The position numbers and the translations under genes were made by a program. Below the pieces are notes generated by a model. The model ran no database searches, had not been told where the DNA came from, and saw nothing but the letters and a program-made list of their open reading frames with translations. This document shows positions 18,101-26,581 of a stretch of 64,000 nucleotides of DNA, in pieces (positions within the stretch are counted from its first letter, which is position 1; the number at the start of each line of letters is the position of its first letter). The DNA is from Zhengella mangrovi (GTDB lineage Bacteria > Pseudomonadota > Alphaproteobacteria > Rhizobiales > Rhizobiaceae), in assembly GCF_002727065.1 (NCBI RefSeq), contig NZ_PDVP01000003.1, positions 248,001 to 312,000 on the forward strand, in the 5' to 3' direction.

Positions 18101-19552
18101 TTACACCCCGCTTGCCGGAATTCCGGTGCGCTCCACCTTCCGTGGAGCCACCAGTTCCTTCCACGTCGACAGCGCCTTGTTGACGGCCATGTTCGGCTCG
18201 CGGCCGACGAATTCGCCATGTCCCGGCTTGGCCTGCAGTTCACCGTTGTCCACGGCGATCTCGCCGCGCGTCAGCACGTATTTTGGCAGGCCCTTCACGT
18301 GGATGCCTTCGAACACGTTGTAGTCGATGGCCGATTGCTGCGCCCCGGCGGTGATCGTCTTCTCGGCTTCCGGGTCCCAGACCACGATGTCGGCATCCGC
18401 GCCTTCCACGATCGCCCCCTTGCGCGGATACATGTTGAGGATCTTGGCGATGTTGGTCGAGGTCACCGCCACGAACTCGTTCATCGTCAGCCGGCCGGTG
18501 TTGACGCCCCGCGTCCACAGAACCGGCAGCCGGTCTTCCAGGCCGCCCGTCCCGTTCGGGATCTTGGTGAAATCGCCAACGCCATAGCGCTTCTGCTCGG
18601 TCGTGAACGCGCAGTGGTCCGTCGCCACCACCTGCAACGACCCGGCGGCAAGACCGGCCCAGAGCGAATCCTGGTGCTGCTTGTTGCGGAACGGCGGGCT
18701 CATGACGCGCCGTGCGGCATGGTCCCAGTCCTTGTCGAAATACTCGCTCTCATCGAGCACGAGATGCTGGATGAGCGGTTCGCCGAAGACGCGCATCCCC
18801 TTCTGGCGCGCCCGCCGGATCGCCTCGTGCGACTGCTCGCAGGACGTATGCACCACGTAGAGGGGCACACCGGCCATGTCGGCGATCATGATGGCGCGGT
18901 TTGTCGCCTCGCCTTCCACCTCCGGCGGCCGCGAATAGGCATGCGCCTCCGGTCCGTCGTTGCCCTCTGCCATCAGCCGCTGCTGCAGCGAGGCCACGAC
19001 GTCGCCGTTCTCGGCATGGACGAGCGGCAGCGCGCCCAGTTCCGCGCAACGCTGGAACGAGGCATACATCTCGTCGTCGTTGACCATCAGCGCGCCCTTG
19101 TAGGCCATGAAATGCTTGAACGAGGTGATGCCCTTCTCCACCACTTGCGGCATCTCGTTGAACACCTGCTCGCCCCACCAGGTGATCGCCATGTGGTAGG
19201 AATAGTCGCAGCACGCCCGCGTCGACTTGTTGGACCAGCGGTCGATGGCCGTGAGCAGGGATTCGCCCGGGTTCGGAAGGCAGAAGTCCACCACCATCGT
19301 CGTGCCGCCAGACACGGCCGCGCGCGTGCCGCTCTCGAAATCGTCCGACGAATAGGTGCCCATGAACGGCATTTCGAGGTGCGTGTGCGGATCGATGCCG
19401 CCGGGCATCACGTAGCAGCCGGTCGCGTCAATCTCGTGATCGCCATGCAGGTCATGGCCGATGCCGACGATCTTGTCATGCTTGATGAGCACGTCCGCCT
19501 TCCAGGTCCGGTCGGCTGTGACGATGGTTCCGTTCTTGATGACCTTGCTCAT
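18101..19552 (-). CDS. hydA: Dihydropyrimidinase (D-hydantoinase)
   Basis: Hydrolyses 5,6-dihydrouracil or dihydrothymine to the N-carbamoyl beta-amino acid. It has 483 residues and a complete amidohydrolase metal site: GGIDPHTHLEMPF near residue 52, the carbamylated lysine in SFKHFMAYKG near residue 150, HAENGD near residue 183, VVHTS near residue 239 and ATDHCAF near residue 316. The ribosome-binding site is AAGGGGAACGG. It lies between the aldolase-like gene and the ABC ATPase in the pyrimidine operon. Confidence 0.95.
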   Translation of the reverse strand: MSKVIKNGTIVTADRTWKADVLIKHDKIVGIGHDLHGDHEIDATGCYVMPGGIDPHTHLEMPFMGTYSSDDFESGTRAAVSGGTTMVVDFCLPNPGESLLTAIDRWSNKSTRACCDYSYHMAITWWGEQVFNEMPQVVEKGITSFKHFMAYKGALMVNDDEMYASFQRCAELGALPLVHAENGDVVASLQQRLMAEGNDGPEAHAYSRPPEVEGEATNRAIMIADMAGVPLYVVHTSCEQSHEAIRRARQKGMRVFGEPLIQHLVLDESEYFDKDWDHAARRVMSPPFRNKQHQDSLWAGLAAGSLQVVATDHCAFTTEQKRYGVGDFTKIPNGTGGLEDRLPVLWTRGVNTGRLTMNEFVAVTSTNIAKILNMYPRKGAIVEGADADIVVWDPEAEKTITAGAQQSAIDYNVFEGIHVKGLPKYVLTRGEIAVDNGELQAKPGHGEFVGREPNMAVNKALSTWKELVAPRKVERTGIPASGV

Positions 19553-19586
19553 GGTCCGTTCCCCTTTATGGTTTTCGTGGTCCGGG

Positions 19587-20369
19587 TCAGTCGGCGTAGG
19601 ACGGGTCCTCCTCGTCCAGGATACGCTTCATCTCCTCGAAATGCGCGAACTCGGCGTCCTTGTAGACCTCCCATTCCGCCGCGGTCGTCTCCGCGAGGTC
19701 GTCGCTCATGATGGCGAGCGGCTGGCCCGTCTGGTAGGCCAGCACGAGCTGCCGCGCGGCCCGTTCCAGGTGGTACATGGCATCGAACGCCTCGGCCACC
19801 GTCGGCGCGACGGTGGTGACGCCGTGATTGCCCATCATCACCTGGCGATGGTTGCCGATGGTCCCGGCGATCCGGTCGCCCTCGGCGCCCTCGGTGGCGA
19901 TGCCGCCGAAATTCATGTCATAGGCGATGCGCCGGAAGAACCGCGCCGTCACCTGGTCGATCGGATGGATCGTCGGGTCCTTCAGACAGGCGAGCGTCGT
20001 GGCATAGGGCGGATGCAGGTGCAGCGCCACGCGGGCATGCGGCAATTGCCGGTGAATGGCCGAATGGATCGACCAGGCGGAGGGATCGGGCGCGTCCGGA
20101 CGGTTCATCGTGTCCGGGTCGTCGGCATCCACCAGCAACAGGTCGCTGGCCCTGGCGCGCGAGAAATGCCGCCAGCGCGGATTGACCAGGAATTGCTTCC
20201 CGTCGGCGGAGACCGCGGCTGAGAAATGGTTCGCCACGCCCTCGTGCCAGTCGTTGCGCGCCGCCAGGCGCAGCGCCGCGGCCAGGTCGATGCGCAACTG
20301 GCGTTCGTCGGTCACCGCGCCCGCCTGCGGGCCGCCCTGCGGCGCCATGGCTGCCTGGCCAGTGCTCAC
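19587..20369 (-). CDS. Class II aldolase/adducin-family protein in the pyrimidine operon
   Basis: A 260-residue member of the class II aldolase/adducin fold. Zinc-ligand candidates are the HLH in VALHLHPPYATTLA near residue 112 and the His in MMGNHGVTT near residue 172. The family includes aldolases, decarboxylases and non-enzymatic relatives, so the reaction cannot be assigned. The GTG at 20369 overlaps the upstream stop by 4 bases (GTGA), implying tight coupling; an ATG at 20348 is the alternative. Its place between the carbamoyl hydrolase and dihydropyrimidinase suggests a role in pyrimidine use that the standard pathway does not require. Confidence 0.85.
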   Translation of the reverse strand: MSTGQAAMAPQGGPQAGAVTDERQLRIDLAAALRLAARNDWHEGVANHFSAAVSADGKQFLVNPRWRHFSRARASDLLLVDADDPDTMNRPDAPDPSAWSIHSAIHRQLPHARVALHLHPPYATTLACLKDPTIHPIDQVTARFFRRIAYDMNFGGIATEGAEGDRIAGTIGNHRQVMMGNHGVTTVAPTVAEAFDAMYHLERAARQLVLAYQTGQPLAIMSDDLAETTAAEWEVYKDAEFAHFEEMKRILDEEDPSYAD

Positions 20370-21616
20370 TCCACGATCTCCGCCGTCTCGACAACCGCGT
20401 GGAAAAGCACGTCGGCGCCGGCCCGTGCCCAGTCCTTGGAGATTTCCTCGGCCTCGTTGTGGGAAAGCCCGTCGACGCAGGGGCACATCACCATGGCCGT
20501 CGGCGCGACCCGGTTGATCCAGCACGCATCGTGCCCGGCGCCGGAGATGATGTTGCGATGCGAGTAGCCGAGACGCTCGGCTGCGTCGCGGATCGCCTTG
20601 ACGCAGCCGTCGTCGAACGTCACCGGATCGAACCCGCCGACCTTCTCGAACGCGACGCCGAGGCCCATCTCGTCGCAGATCTTCTGCGCACCGATTTTCA
20701 GCCGCTGCTCCATGTCCTGGATGACCGCGAGATCGGGCGACCGGAAATCCACCGTGAACACAGCCTTGCCGGGGATCACGTTGCGGCTGTTGGGATAGAC
20801 GTTGATCTGGCCGGCAGCGCCCACGGCGTGGGGCGCATGCGACAGCGCGATCTCGTCGACGAGGTCGAGGATCCGGGCCATCCCGAGGCCGGCATTGCGG
20901 CGCATCGGCATCGGCGTCGAACCGGTATGCGCTTCCTTGCCCGTCACCGTGACCTGCGTCCAGGATAGCCCCTGCCCGTGCGTGACGACGCCGATGTCCT
21001 TGCCCTCGGCCTCGAGGATGGGGCCCTGCTCGATATGCAGTTCGAAGAAGGCATGCATCTTGCGCGCGCCGACCTTCTCCTCGCCCTTCCAGCCGATCCG
21101 CACCAGTTCGTCACCGAACGTCTTGCCGTCCGCATCGGCGCGTTCATAGGCCCAGTCCTGCTCGTGCACGCCGGCGAACACGCCGGAAGCGAGCATGGCA
21201 GGAGCGAAGCGGGTCCCCTCCTCGTTCGTCCAGTTGGTCACGACGATGGGATGCTTCGTCTTGATGCCGAGGTCGTTGAGCGAGCGGATGATTTCCAGCG
21301 CCCCGAGCACGCCAAGCACGCCGTCGTACTTGCCGCCGGTCGGCTGCGTGTCGAGGTGGGAGCCGACGTAGACCGGCAGCGCCTCCGGGTCTTCACCCGG
21401 GCGCATGGCGAACATGTTGCCCATCTCGTCCACGCCCATGGAGCAGCCGGCCGCCTCGCACCATGCCTGGAACAGCCGCCGTCCTTCGCCGTCCTCGTCG
21501 GTCAGCGTCTGGCGATTGTTGCCCCCGGCGATGCCGGGGCCGATCTTCGCCATCTCCATCAGCGAATCCCAAAGCCGGTCGGCATTGATCCGCATGTTTT
21601 CGCCCGGTGCTGCCAT
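20366..21616 (-). CDS. hyuC: Zn-dependent M20-family N-carbamoyl-beta-amino acid hydrolase (beta-ureidopropionase type)
   Basis: Splits N-carbamoyl-beta-alanine or its methyl homologue into the beta-amino acid, CO2 and ammonia. It has 416 residues. Metal-binding and active-site motifs are all present: VGSHLDTQPTGGKYDG near residue 84, TNEEGTRFAPAM near residue 129, ELHIEQGPILE near residue 192, and GAGHDACWI with SHNEAEE near the C-terminus. Allantoate amidohydrolases share these motifs, but the neighbours (dihydropyrimidinase, omega-aminotransferase) favour the pyrimidine role. AAGGGGAACAGGA precedes the start. Confidence 0.92.
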   Translation of the reverse strand: MAAPGENMRINADRLWDSLMEMAKIGPGIAGGNNRQTLTDEDGEGRRLFQAWCEAAGCSMGVDEMGNMFAMRPGEDPEALPVYVGSHLDTQPTGGKYDGVLGVLGALEIIRSLNDLGIKTKHPIVVTNWTNEEGTRFAPAMLASGVFAGVHEQDWAYERADADGKTFGDELVRIGWKGEEKVGARKMHAFFELHIEQGPILEAEGKDIGVVTHGQGLSWTQVTVTGKEAHTGSTPMPMRRNAGLGMARILDLVDEIALSHAPHAVGAAGQINVYPNSRNVIPGKAVFTVDFRSPDLAVIQDMEQRLKIGAQKICDEMGLGVAFEKVGGFDPVTFDDGCVKAIRDAAERLGYSHRNIISGAGHDACWINRVAPTAMVMCPCVDGLSHNEAEEISKDWARAGADVLFHAVVETAEIVE

Positions 21617-21685
21617 TCCTGTTCCCCTTCTGGTTCTTGTTCGGAGCGGCGCGGCGGGTCTGCCCTTGTCGGACTGGCGCCTCGC

Positions 21686-23014
21686 TCAGTCCACTTCGTT
21701 CAGGACCTCGCGCACGTGATCGATGAGTTCGTTGATCTGCCCCTTGGTGATGATCAGCGGCGGAGACAGGGCGATGATGTCGCCCGTCGTACGGATCAGC
21801 GCGCCCTTCTCGAACGCCTTGACGAAGGCGGAGAAGGCGCGTTGCGTCGGATGGCCGGCAATCGGCTCCAGCTCGATGGCGCCGACGAGACCGATGTTGC
21901 GCACGTCGATGACATGCGGCGCATCCTTCAGCGAATGCAGCGCATCTTCCCAGTGCCCTGCCAGTTCCGCACCGCGTTCCAGGAGGCCCTCTTCCTTGTA
22001 GGTCTCCAGCGTCGCGATGGCTGCCGCCGAGGCGATCGGGTTGCCCGAATAGGTATAGCCGTGGAAGAACTCGATGAGATGTTCCGGCCCGGTCATGAAC
22101 GTGTCGTGGATTTCCTTGGTGACGAACACCGCCCCCATCGGGATGACACCGTTGGTCAGGCCCTTGGCGGTCACCATGATATCGGGCTTCACGCCGAAAT
22201 AGTCGGCGGCAAACGGCGTTCCGAGCCGCCCGTAGCCGGTGATGACCTCGTCGAAGATCAGCAGGATGCCGTGCTTGGTGCAGATGTCGCGCAGGCGCTG
22301 CAGATAGCCCTTCGGCGGGATCAGCACGCCCGTCGAGCCGGCAACGGGTTCCACGATCACCGCGGCGACGGTCGAGGCATCGTGAAGCGTCACGATCCGT
22401 TCCAGTTCGTCCGCCAGGTCGGCGCCGTGCTCCGGCACGCCCCGCGTGAACGTGTTCTTGCCGGGCTGGTGCGTGTGCGGCAGGTGGTCCACGCCGGTCA
22501 GCAGCGTGCCGAACATCTTGCGGTTGGCCACGATGCCGCCGACCGAAATCCCGCCAAAATTGACACCGTGATAGCCGCGCTCGCGGCCGATCAGCCGGAA
22601 GCGCGATCCTTCGCCCCGGGCGCGGTGATAGGCAATCGCCACCTTCAGTGCGGTATCCACCGATTCCGACCCGGAATTGGTGAACAGCACGTGCGCCATG
22701 TTGTCCGGCGCAATGTCGATCAGCCGGTTGGCCAGTTCGAACGCCTTGGGATGGCCCATCTGGAAGGCCGGCGCATAGTCGAGTTCACCCGCCTGCTCGC
22801 GAATCGCCTCGGTGATCCTGGGCCGGCAATGGCCGGCGTTGACGCACCAGAGCCCGGCCGTGCCGTCGAGGATCTTGCGGCCGTCGGAGGCGGTGTAGTG
22901 CATGTCCTGCGCGCCGACCAGCATGCGCGGGGCTTTCTTGAACTGGCGATTGGCCGTGAAGGGCATCCAGAACGCGCTCAGGTCGTTCGGCGCCACGGTA
23001 AGGCGGTTGGACAT
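21686..23014 (-). CDS. Omega-amino acid (beta-alanine):pyruvate aminotransferase
   Basis: Class III PLP aminotransferase of 442 residues. The motifs LFTNSGSESVDTALK (near residue 109), IFDEVITGYGRLG (near residue 252) and the PLP-lysine segment MVTAKGLTNGVIPMG (near residue 279) are intact. In this operon it should convert beta-alanine or 3-aminoisobutyrate to malonate or methylmalonate semialdehyde. The ATG at 23014 has GGGGAG upstream; a longer frame to 23095 would run through the operator. It is the first gene of the leftward pyrimidine operon. Confidence 0.92.
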   Translation of the reverse strand: MSNRLTVAPNDLSAFWMPFTANRQFKKAPRMLVGAQDMHYTASDGRKILDGTAGLWCVNAGHCRPRITEAIREQAGELDYAPAFQMGHPKAFELANRLIDIAPDNMAHVLFTNSGSESVDTALKVAIAYHRARGEGSRFRLIGRERGYHGVNFGGISVGGIVANRKMFGTLLTGVDHLPHTHQPGKNTFTRGVPEHGADLADELERIVTLHDASTVAAVIVEPVAGSTGVLIPPKGYLQRLRDICTKHGILLIFDEVITGYGRLGTPFAADYFGVKPDIMVTAKGLTNGVIPMGAVFVTKEIHDTFMTGPEHLIEFFHGYTYSGNPIASAAAIATLETYKEEGLLERGAELAGHWEDALHSLKDAPHVIDVRNIGLVGAIELEPIAGHPTQRAFSAFVKAFEKGALIRTTGDIIALSPPLIITKGQINELIDHVREVLNEVD

Positions 23015-23079
23015 GCGGATGACTCCCCGGTTGTTGTTCCGGTGCTGTTTGACCACGGCACAAGCTGTGGTACTCATTT

Positions 23080-23095
23080 TTGACCGGTTGGACAA
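23080..23095. promoter_or_regulatory. RutR-box-like operator upstream of the pyrimidine operon
   Basis: TTGACCGGTTGGACAA matches the E. coli RutR consensus TTGACCANNTGGTCAA at 12 of 14 defined positions. It lies 66 bases upstream of the aminotransferase gene and 113 bases upstream of the divergent RutR-like gene, so it could govern both. A further perfect half-site, TTGACCA, is at 23049-23055. Confidence 0.7.
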
Positions 23096-23207
23096 AGCCT
23101 AGCATCGCCAATGCCGGGGTCAAGGGAAATTGCGGGAGCGGAGCGAGCGTGAACAGCAACTCTTCATCGGCAGCCAGAGACTGCCCTGCCCGGCCGGACC
23201 TGCCGTC

Positions 23208-23840
23208 ATGGCCATGACCGAAAACCGCCCCCAGACCCGCATCCAGCGGGAGAAACGCGAGATCATCCTCGAGGCCGCGCTCGACGTCTTTTCCTCGCAC
23301 GGTTTTCGCGGAGCGACAATAGACCAGATCGCCGAAGCCGCCGGCATGTCCAAACCAAACCTGCTCTATTACTTCAAGACCAAGGAAGCGATTTTCGAAA
23401 CCCTGATCCACGGCCTTCTCGACATGTGGCTTGATCCGCTCAAGGCGATGGACGAAAGCGGCGATGCCATCGTCGAACTGCGCTCCTACATCCGCCGCAA
23501 GATCGAGATGGCGCGCGATTTCCCCCGCGCAAGCCGGCTGTTCGCCAACGAGATGCTGCAGGGCGCTCCGCGAATCATGCCGATGCTCGAAAGCGAACTG
23601 AAGCCGCTGGTCGATGAGAAGGCCAAGGTGCTCAAGAGCTGGATGCGGGCCGGCAAGCTGAAGCCGGCCGATCCCTACCACCTGATCTTCTCGATCTGGG
23701 CGACCACTCAGCACTATGCCGATTTCGACATCCAGGTCCGCACGGTGCTTGGTCCGGACCGCGGTGGCGACGGCCGCTTCGAGGATGCCGCGCGCTTCCT
23801 CGAACAGCTTTTCCTCGAAGGCCTGCGCCCGACACCATAG
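23208..23840 (+). CDS. RutR-like TetR-family regulator of pyrimidine use
   Basis: A 210-residue TetR protein closely resembling RutR, the uracil- and thymine-responsive regulator. The DNA-binding region spans about residues 12-58, with ATIDQIAEAAGMSKPNLLYYFKTKEAIF. The C-terminal YcdC-type domain includes FPRASRLFANEMLQGAPRI near residue 105. It is divergent from the aminotransferase operon and shares its 193-base control region, which holds a RutR-box-like site. The start could be the ATG at 23208 or 23214; neither has a strong ribosome-binding site. Longer readings from 23130 have no support. Confidence 0.88.
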   Translation: MAMTENRPQTRIQREKREIILEAALDVFSSHGFRGATIDQIAEAAGMSKPNLLYYFKTKEAIFETLIHGLLDMWLDPLKAMDESGDAIVELRSYIRRKIEMARDFPRASRLFANEMLQGAPRIMPMLESELKPLVDEKAKVLKSWMRAGKLKPADPYHLIFSIWATTQHYADFDIQVRTVLGPDRGGDGRFEDAARFLEQLFLEGLRPTP

Positions 23841-23928
23841 CCGGCCTCCTCCAAAGGCACGTCTGGCCAACGCCGGCCAAAAGGTTCAGGCTTCGGGAAA
23901 CCGGACGCCAGGAACCAGGGAGGAAACC

Positions 23929-24237
23929 ATGGCCAAGCTCGTCGTCATCTACCGCACCCCGAAGAACGCTGCCGCCTTCGATGCCCACTATGCCGCCGTC
24001 CACATTCCGCTGGCGCAGAAGATCCCTGGCGTGAAGCGCTATGACCTGTCCACCGGTCCGGTCACTGGCCCGGAAGGCGCCACGAACGTCCATCTGGTCG
24101 CGACGCTCTACTTCGGATCGCTGGCCGACCTGAAGGCAGGGCTGGCCTCGCCGGAAGGACAGGCAGCGGCAGCCGATCTGGCCAACTTCGCCGACGGCGG
24201 CGTCGAACTGCTGATGTACGAGTCGCGCCAGCTCTGA
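23929..24237 (+). CDS. EthD-domain protein of unknown function
   Basis: Small 102-residue protein of the EthD family, a dimeric ferredoxin-like (alpha-beta barrel) fold. It opens MAKLVVIYRTPKNAAAFDAHY, followed by HIPLAQKIPGVKRY, the usual EthD start. A good ribosome-binding site (AGGGAGGAAACC) fixes the start at 23929. EthD proteins often accompany catabolic genes without a settled role. It lies 88 bases after the RutR-like gene on the same strand and converges on the DMT permease gene. Confidence 0.85.
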   Translation: MAKLVVIYRTPKNAAAFDAHYAAVHIPLAQKIPGVKRYDLSTGPVTGPEGATNVHLVATLYFGSLADLKAGLASPEGQAAAADLANFADGGVELLMYESRQL

Positions 24238-24246
24238 CGGCGCCGC

Positions 24247-25155
24247 TCATCCGTCCGGCGTCAGCGCCAGGACCACGAGCCCCAGCACGATGAACAGCGC
24301 ACCGGTCATCACCACCGGGGGCGCCCAGCCGTGGCCGGCAATCCCTTCCAGGGCAATGATGAAGGCCGGCGTCAGGTAGCCGTAGGCGAAGACCTTCGCG
24401 GCCGGCAGCCGCAGCGACGCGAACTGCAGCAGGAACAGCGTGAAGGCGGTGGTCACGATGCCGAGATAGGCGATCGCGAACCAGACGATGGCCGGGAGCC
24501 CGCTCCAGTCCGTCTCCCGGATGCCGTTCCAGCCGTAGAGCGAGACCAGCAGCGCCGTGGCGGTGACCGACCAGAGCGTCGAGACGGTCACCGGTTCGCC
24601 TTTTGAGAACCTGCGCACCAGCGGCGCATAGGCCGCGTGGCAGATGACGCCGGCCAGGTAGATCAGCTCGCCGCGGCCGATCTCGAACCGCAGCATGGCA
24701 TCAAGGTCGCCGCGAAAGATGATCCAGAGCGCCCCGCTGGCCGCGATCGCCAGGCTGCCGAGCACGACCGGGCGCGGAACCTGGCGCAGCAGCAGGAAGC
24801 CGAAGATCGCCGAGAAAAAGGGATTGAGCGTGAAGATCGCGCCGAGCGACACCGGGCTTGCCATGCCGAGCGCGATGAACATGGCGACGAAATAGACGCC
24901 CATCAGGCCGCCGAGCACGAGGAAGCGCCAGGCCTGGCGCGGCCAGCGCAACCCGTCGCGCACCGTCATGGCAACCACCAGCACCATGACGGCCGTGCCA
25001 AGCAGGAAGCGCGCCGCCGTGATGGGCGCCGCGCCGATGTGCGGCGCCGTCAGGGCACCCAGCGTGAACGATCCGGCAATCAGCGCCGCGAACAGCATCA
25101 TTGCCAGGTGGCCGAGCCACTTCTGCAGTCCTGTCGCGTGGGAGTGGGCGTTCAC
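24247..25155 (-). CDS. DMT-superfamily (EamA) transporter
   Basis: Membrane protein of 302 residues with about ten hydrophobic segments in two EamA repeats (about residues 15-145 and 160-300). The substrate is not evident. GTG at 25155 is preceded by GGGAGAGA with a 5-7 base gap, so it is preferred. An ATG at 25209 would add 18 mostly basic residues without a clear ribosome-binding site. It follows preA on the same strand by about 90 bases, so export or uptake of a pyrimidine breakdown product is possible, but not shown. Confidence 0.82.
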   Translation of the reverse strand: MNAHSHATGLQKWLGHLAMMLFAALIAGSFTLGALTAPHIGAAPITAARFLLGTAVMVLVVAMTVRDGLRWPRQAWRFLVLGGLMGVYFVAMFIALGMASPVSLGAIFTLNPFFSAIFGFLLLRQVPRPVVLGSLAIAASGALWIIFRGDLDAMLRFEIGRGELIYLAGVICHAAYAPLVRRFSKGEPVTVSTLWSVTATALLVSLYGWNGIRETDWSGLPAIVWFAIAYLGIVTTAFTLFLLQFASLRLPAAKVFAYGYLTPAFIIALEGIAGHGWAPPVVMTGALFIVLGLVVLALTPDG

Positions 25156-25248
25156 GGCTGTCTCTCCCGCCTTGCGCGCCGGGACCGGCCGCCGTCTGAA
25201 CATCGGCATCCGGCCGGCCCGGCCCGCCCGGGGGAGGAGCCCGTCGTG

Positions 25249-26562
25249 CTATTCCGCGGCCTGGCGGGCCATCGGGTTGTTGGGATGCGTGGTCCAGTTT
25301 GCATAGTCGCTTTCGACCACCTTGCCCGTCCGCTTGTCCACCTCGCCCGGCTTCAACGGCACCATGGAAATGCAGTTTTCCACCGGACAGACGTCGACGC
25401 ACAGGTTGCAGCCCACGCATTCCTCTTCGATCACCTCGAAATGCCGCCTGCCGTCCACCATGTGGGTGATCGCCTGGTGCGAGGTATCCTCGCAGGCGAT
25501 ATGGCAGCGGCCGCACTGGATGCAGGCATCCTGGTCGATCCGCGCCTTGGCGATGTAGTTGAGGTTGAGGTACTGCCAGTCGGTGACATTGCCGACTGCC
25601 CGGCCGATGACGCTGTCGAGATCGGCATGACCTTTCTCGTCCATCCAGTTTTCAAGCCCGGCGATCATCTCCTGTACCACCTTGAAGCCGTAGGTCATGG
25701 CCGCGGTGCAGACCTGGACCGTGCCGCACCCCAGGGCAAGGAATTCCGCCGCATCGCGCCAGGTGGTAACGCCGCCGATGCCGGAGATCGGAAGGCCGTG
25801 GGTTTCCGGATCACGCGCGATCTCGGCCACCATGTTGAGCGCGATAGGCTTTACGGCCGGACCGCAATAGCCGCCGTGCGAGCCCTTGCCGTCGATCGAC
25901 GGCTCCGGCGAGAACGTGTCCAGGTTGACCGACGTGATCGATGACACCGTGTTGATCAGGCTGACGGCATCGGCTCCGCCCTTCTTGGCGGCACGCGCCG
26001 GATAGCGGATGTCGGTGATGTTCGGCGTCAGCTTCACGATCACCGGCATGCGCGTCGCCTGCTTGCACCAGCGCGCCACCATCTCGATGTACTCCGGCAC
26101 CTGGCCGACGGCCGAGCCCATGCCGCGCTCGCTCATGCCATGCGGACAGCCGAAATTCAGTTCGATCCCGTCAGCCCCGGTCTCCTCGACCAGCGGCAGG
26201 ATCGCCTTCCACGAGGCCTCGTCGCACGGCACCATGATCGAGACGATCAGCGCCCGGTCCGGATAATCGCGCTTGACCGCCTTGATCTCGCGCAGGTTGA
26301 CCTCCAGCGGGCGGTCGGTGATCAGCTCGATGTTGTTGAGCCCGAGCAGGCGCCGGTCAGCGCCCCAGATGGCGCCGTAGCGCGGTCCGTTGACGTTTAC
26401 CACCGGCGGCCCGGCTTCGCCCAGCGTCTTCCAGACGACACCGCCCCATCCGGCCTCGAAGGCCCGGCGGACGTTGTATTCCTTGTCGGTCGGCGGGGCG
26501 GACGCCAGCCAGAACGGGTTGGGCGACTTGATGCCGAGGAAATTGGAAGCAAGGTTGGCCAT
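25249..26562 (-). CDS. preA: NAD-dependent dihydropyrimidine dehydrogenase, catalytic subunit PreA
   Basis: Reduces uracil and thymine to the 5,6-dihydro forms. It has 437 residues. The N-terminal FMN barrel resembles dihydroorotate dehydrogenase, with ELNFGCPHGMSERGMGSA near residue 134 and the catalytic-loop segment GKGSHGGYCGPA near residue 226. At the C-terminus are two [4Fe-4S] motifs, CIQCGRCHIACE near residue 344 and CVGCNLCVDVCPVENC near residue 380. GGAGGAGTG precedes the ATG. It lies 19 bases downstream of preT, its flavin partner. Confidence 0.96.
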   Translation of the reverse strand: MANLASNFLGIKSPNPFWLASAPPTDKEYNVRRAFEAGWGGVVWKTLGEAGPPVVNVNGPRYGAIWGADRRLLGLNNIELITDRPLEVNLREIKAVKRDYPDRALIVSIMVPCDEASWKAILPLVEETGADGIELNFGCPHGMSERGMGSAVGQVPEYIEMVARWCKQATRMPVIVKLTPNITDIRYPARAAKKGGADAVSLINTVSSITSVNLDTFSPEPSIDGKGSHGGYCGPAVKPIALNMVAEIARDPETHGLPISGIGGVTTWRDAAEFLALGCGTVQVCTAAMTYGFKVVQEMIAGLENWMDEKGHADLDSVIGRAVGNVTDWQYLNLNYIAKARIDQDACIQCGRCHIACEDTSHQAITHMVDGRRHFEVIEEECVGCNLCVDVCPVENCISMVPLKPGEVDKRTGKVVESDYANWTTHPNNPMARQAAE

Positions 26563-26581
26563 GGTCTTTCACTCCTCCGGA

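Noticed and set aside
16258-18183. A 641-codon plus-strand open frame opposite the ABC permease and ATPase genes
   Set aside because: The opposite strand encodes a complete, overlapping ABC operon with intact Walker motifs. The plus-strand reading has low-complexity basic composition.
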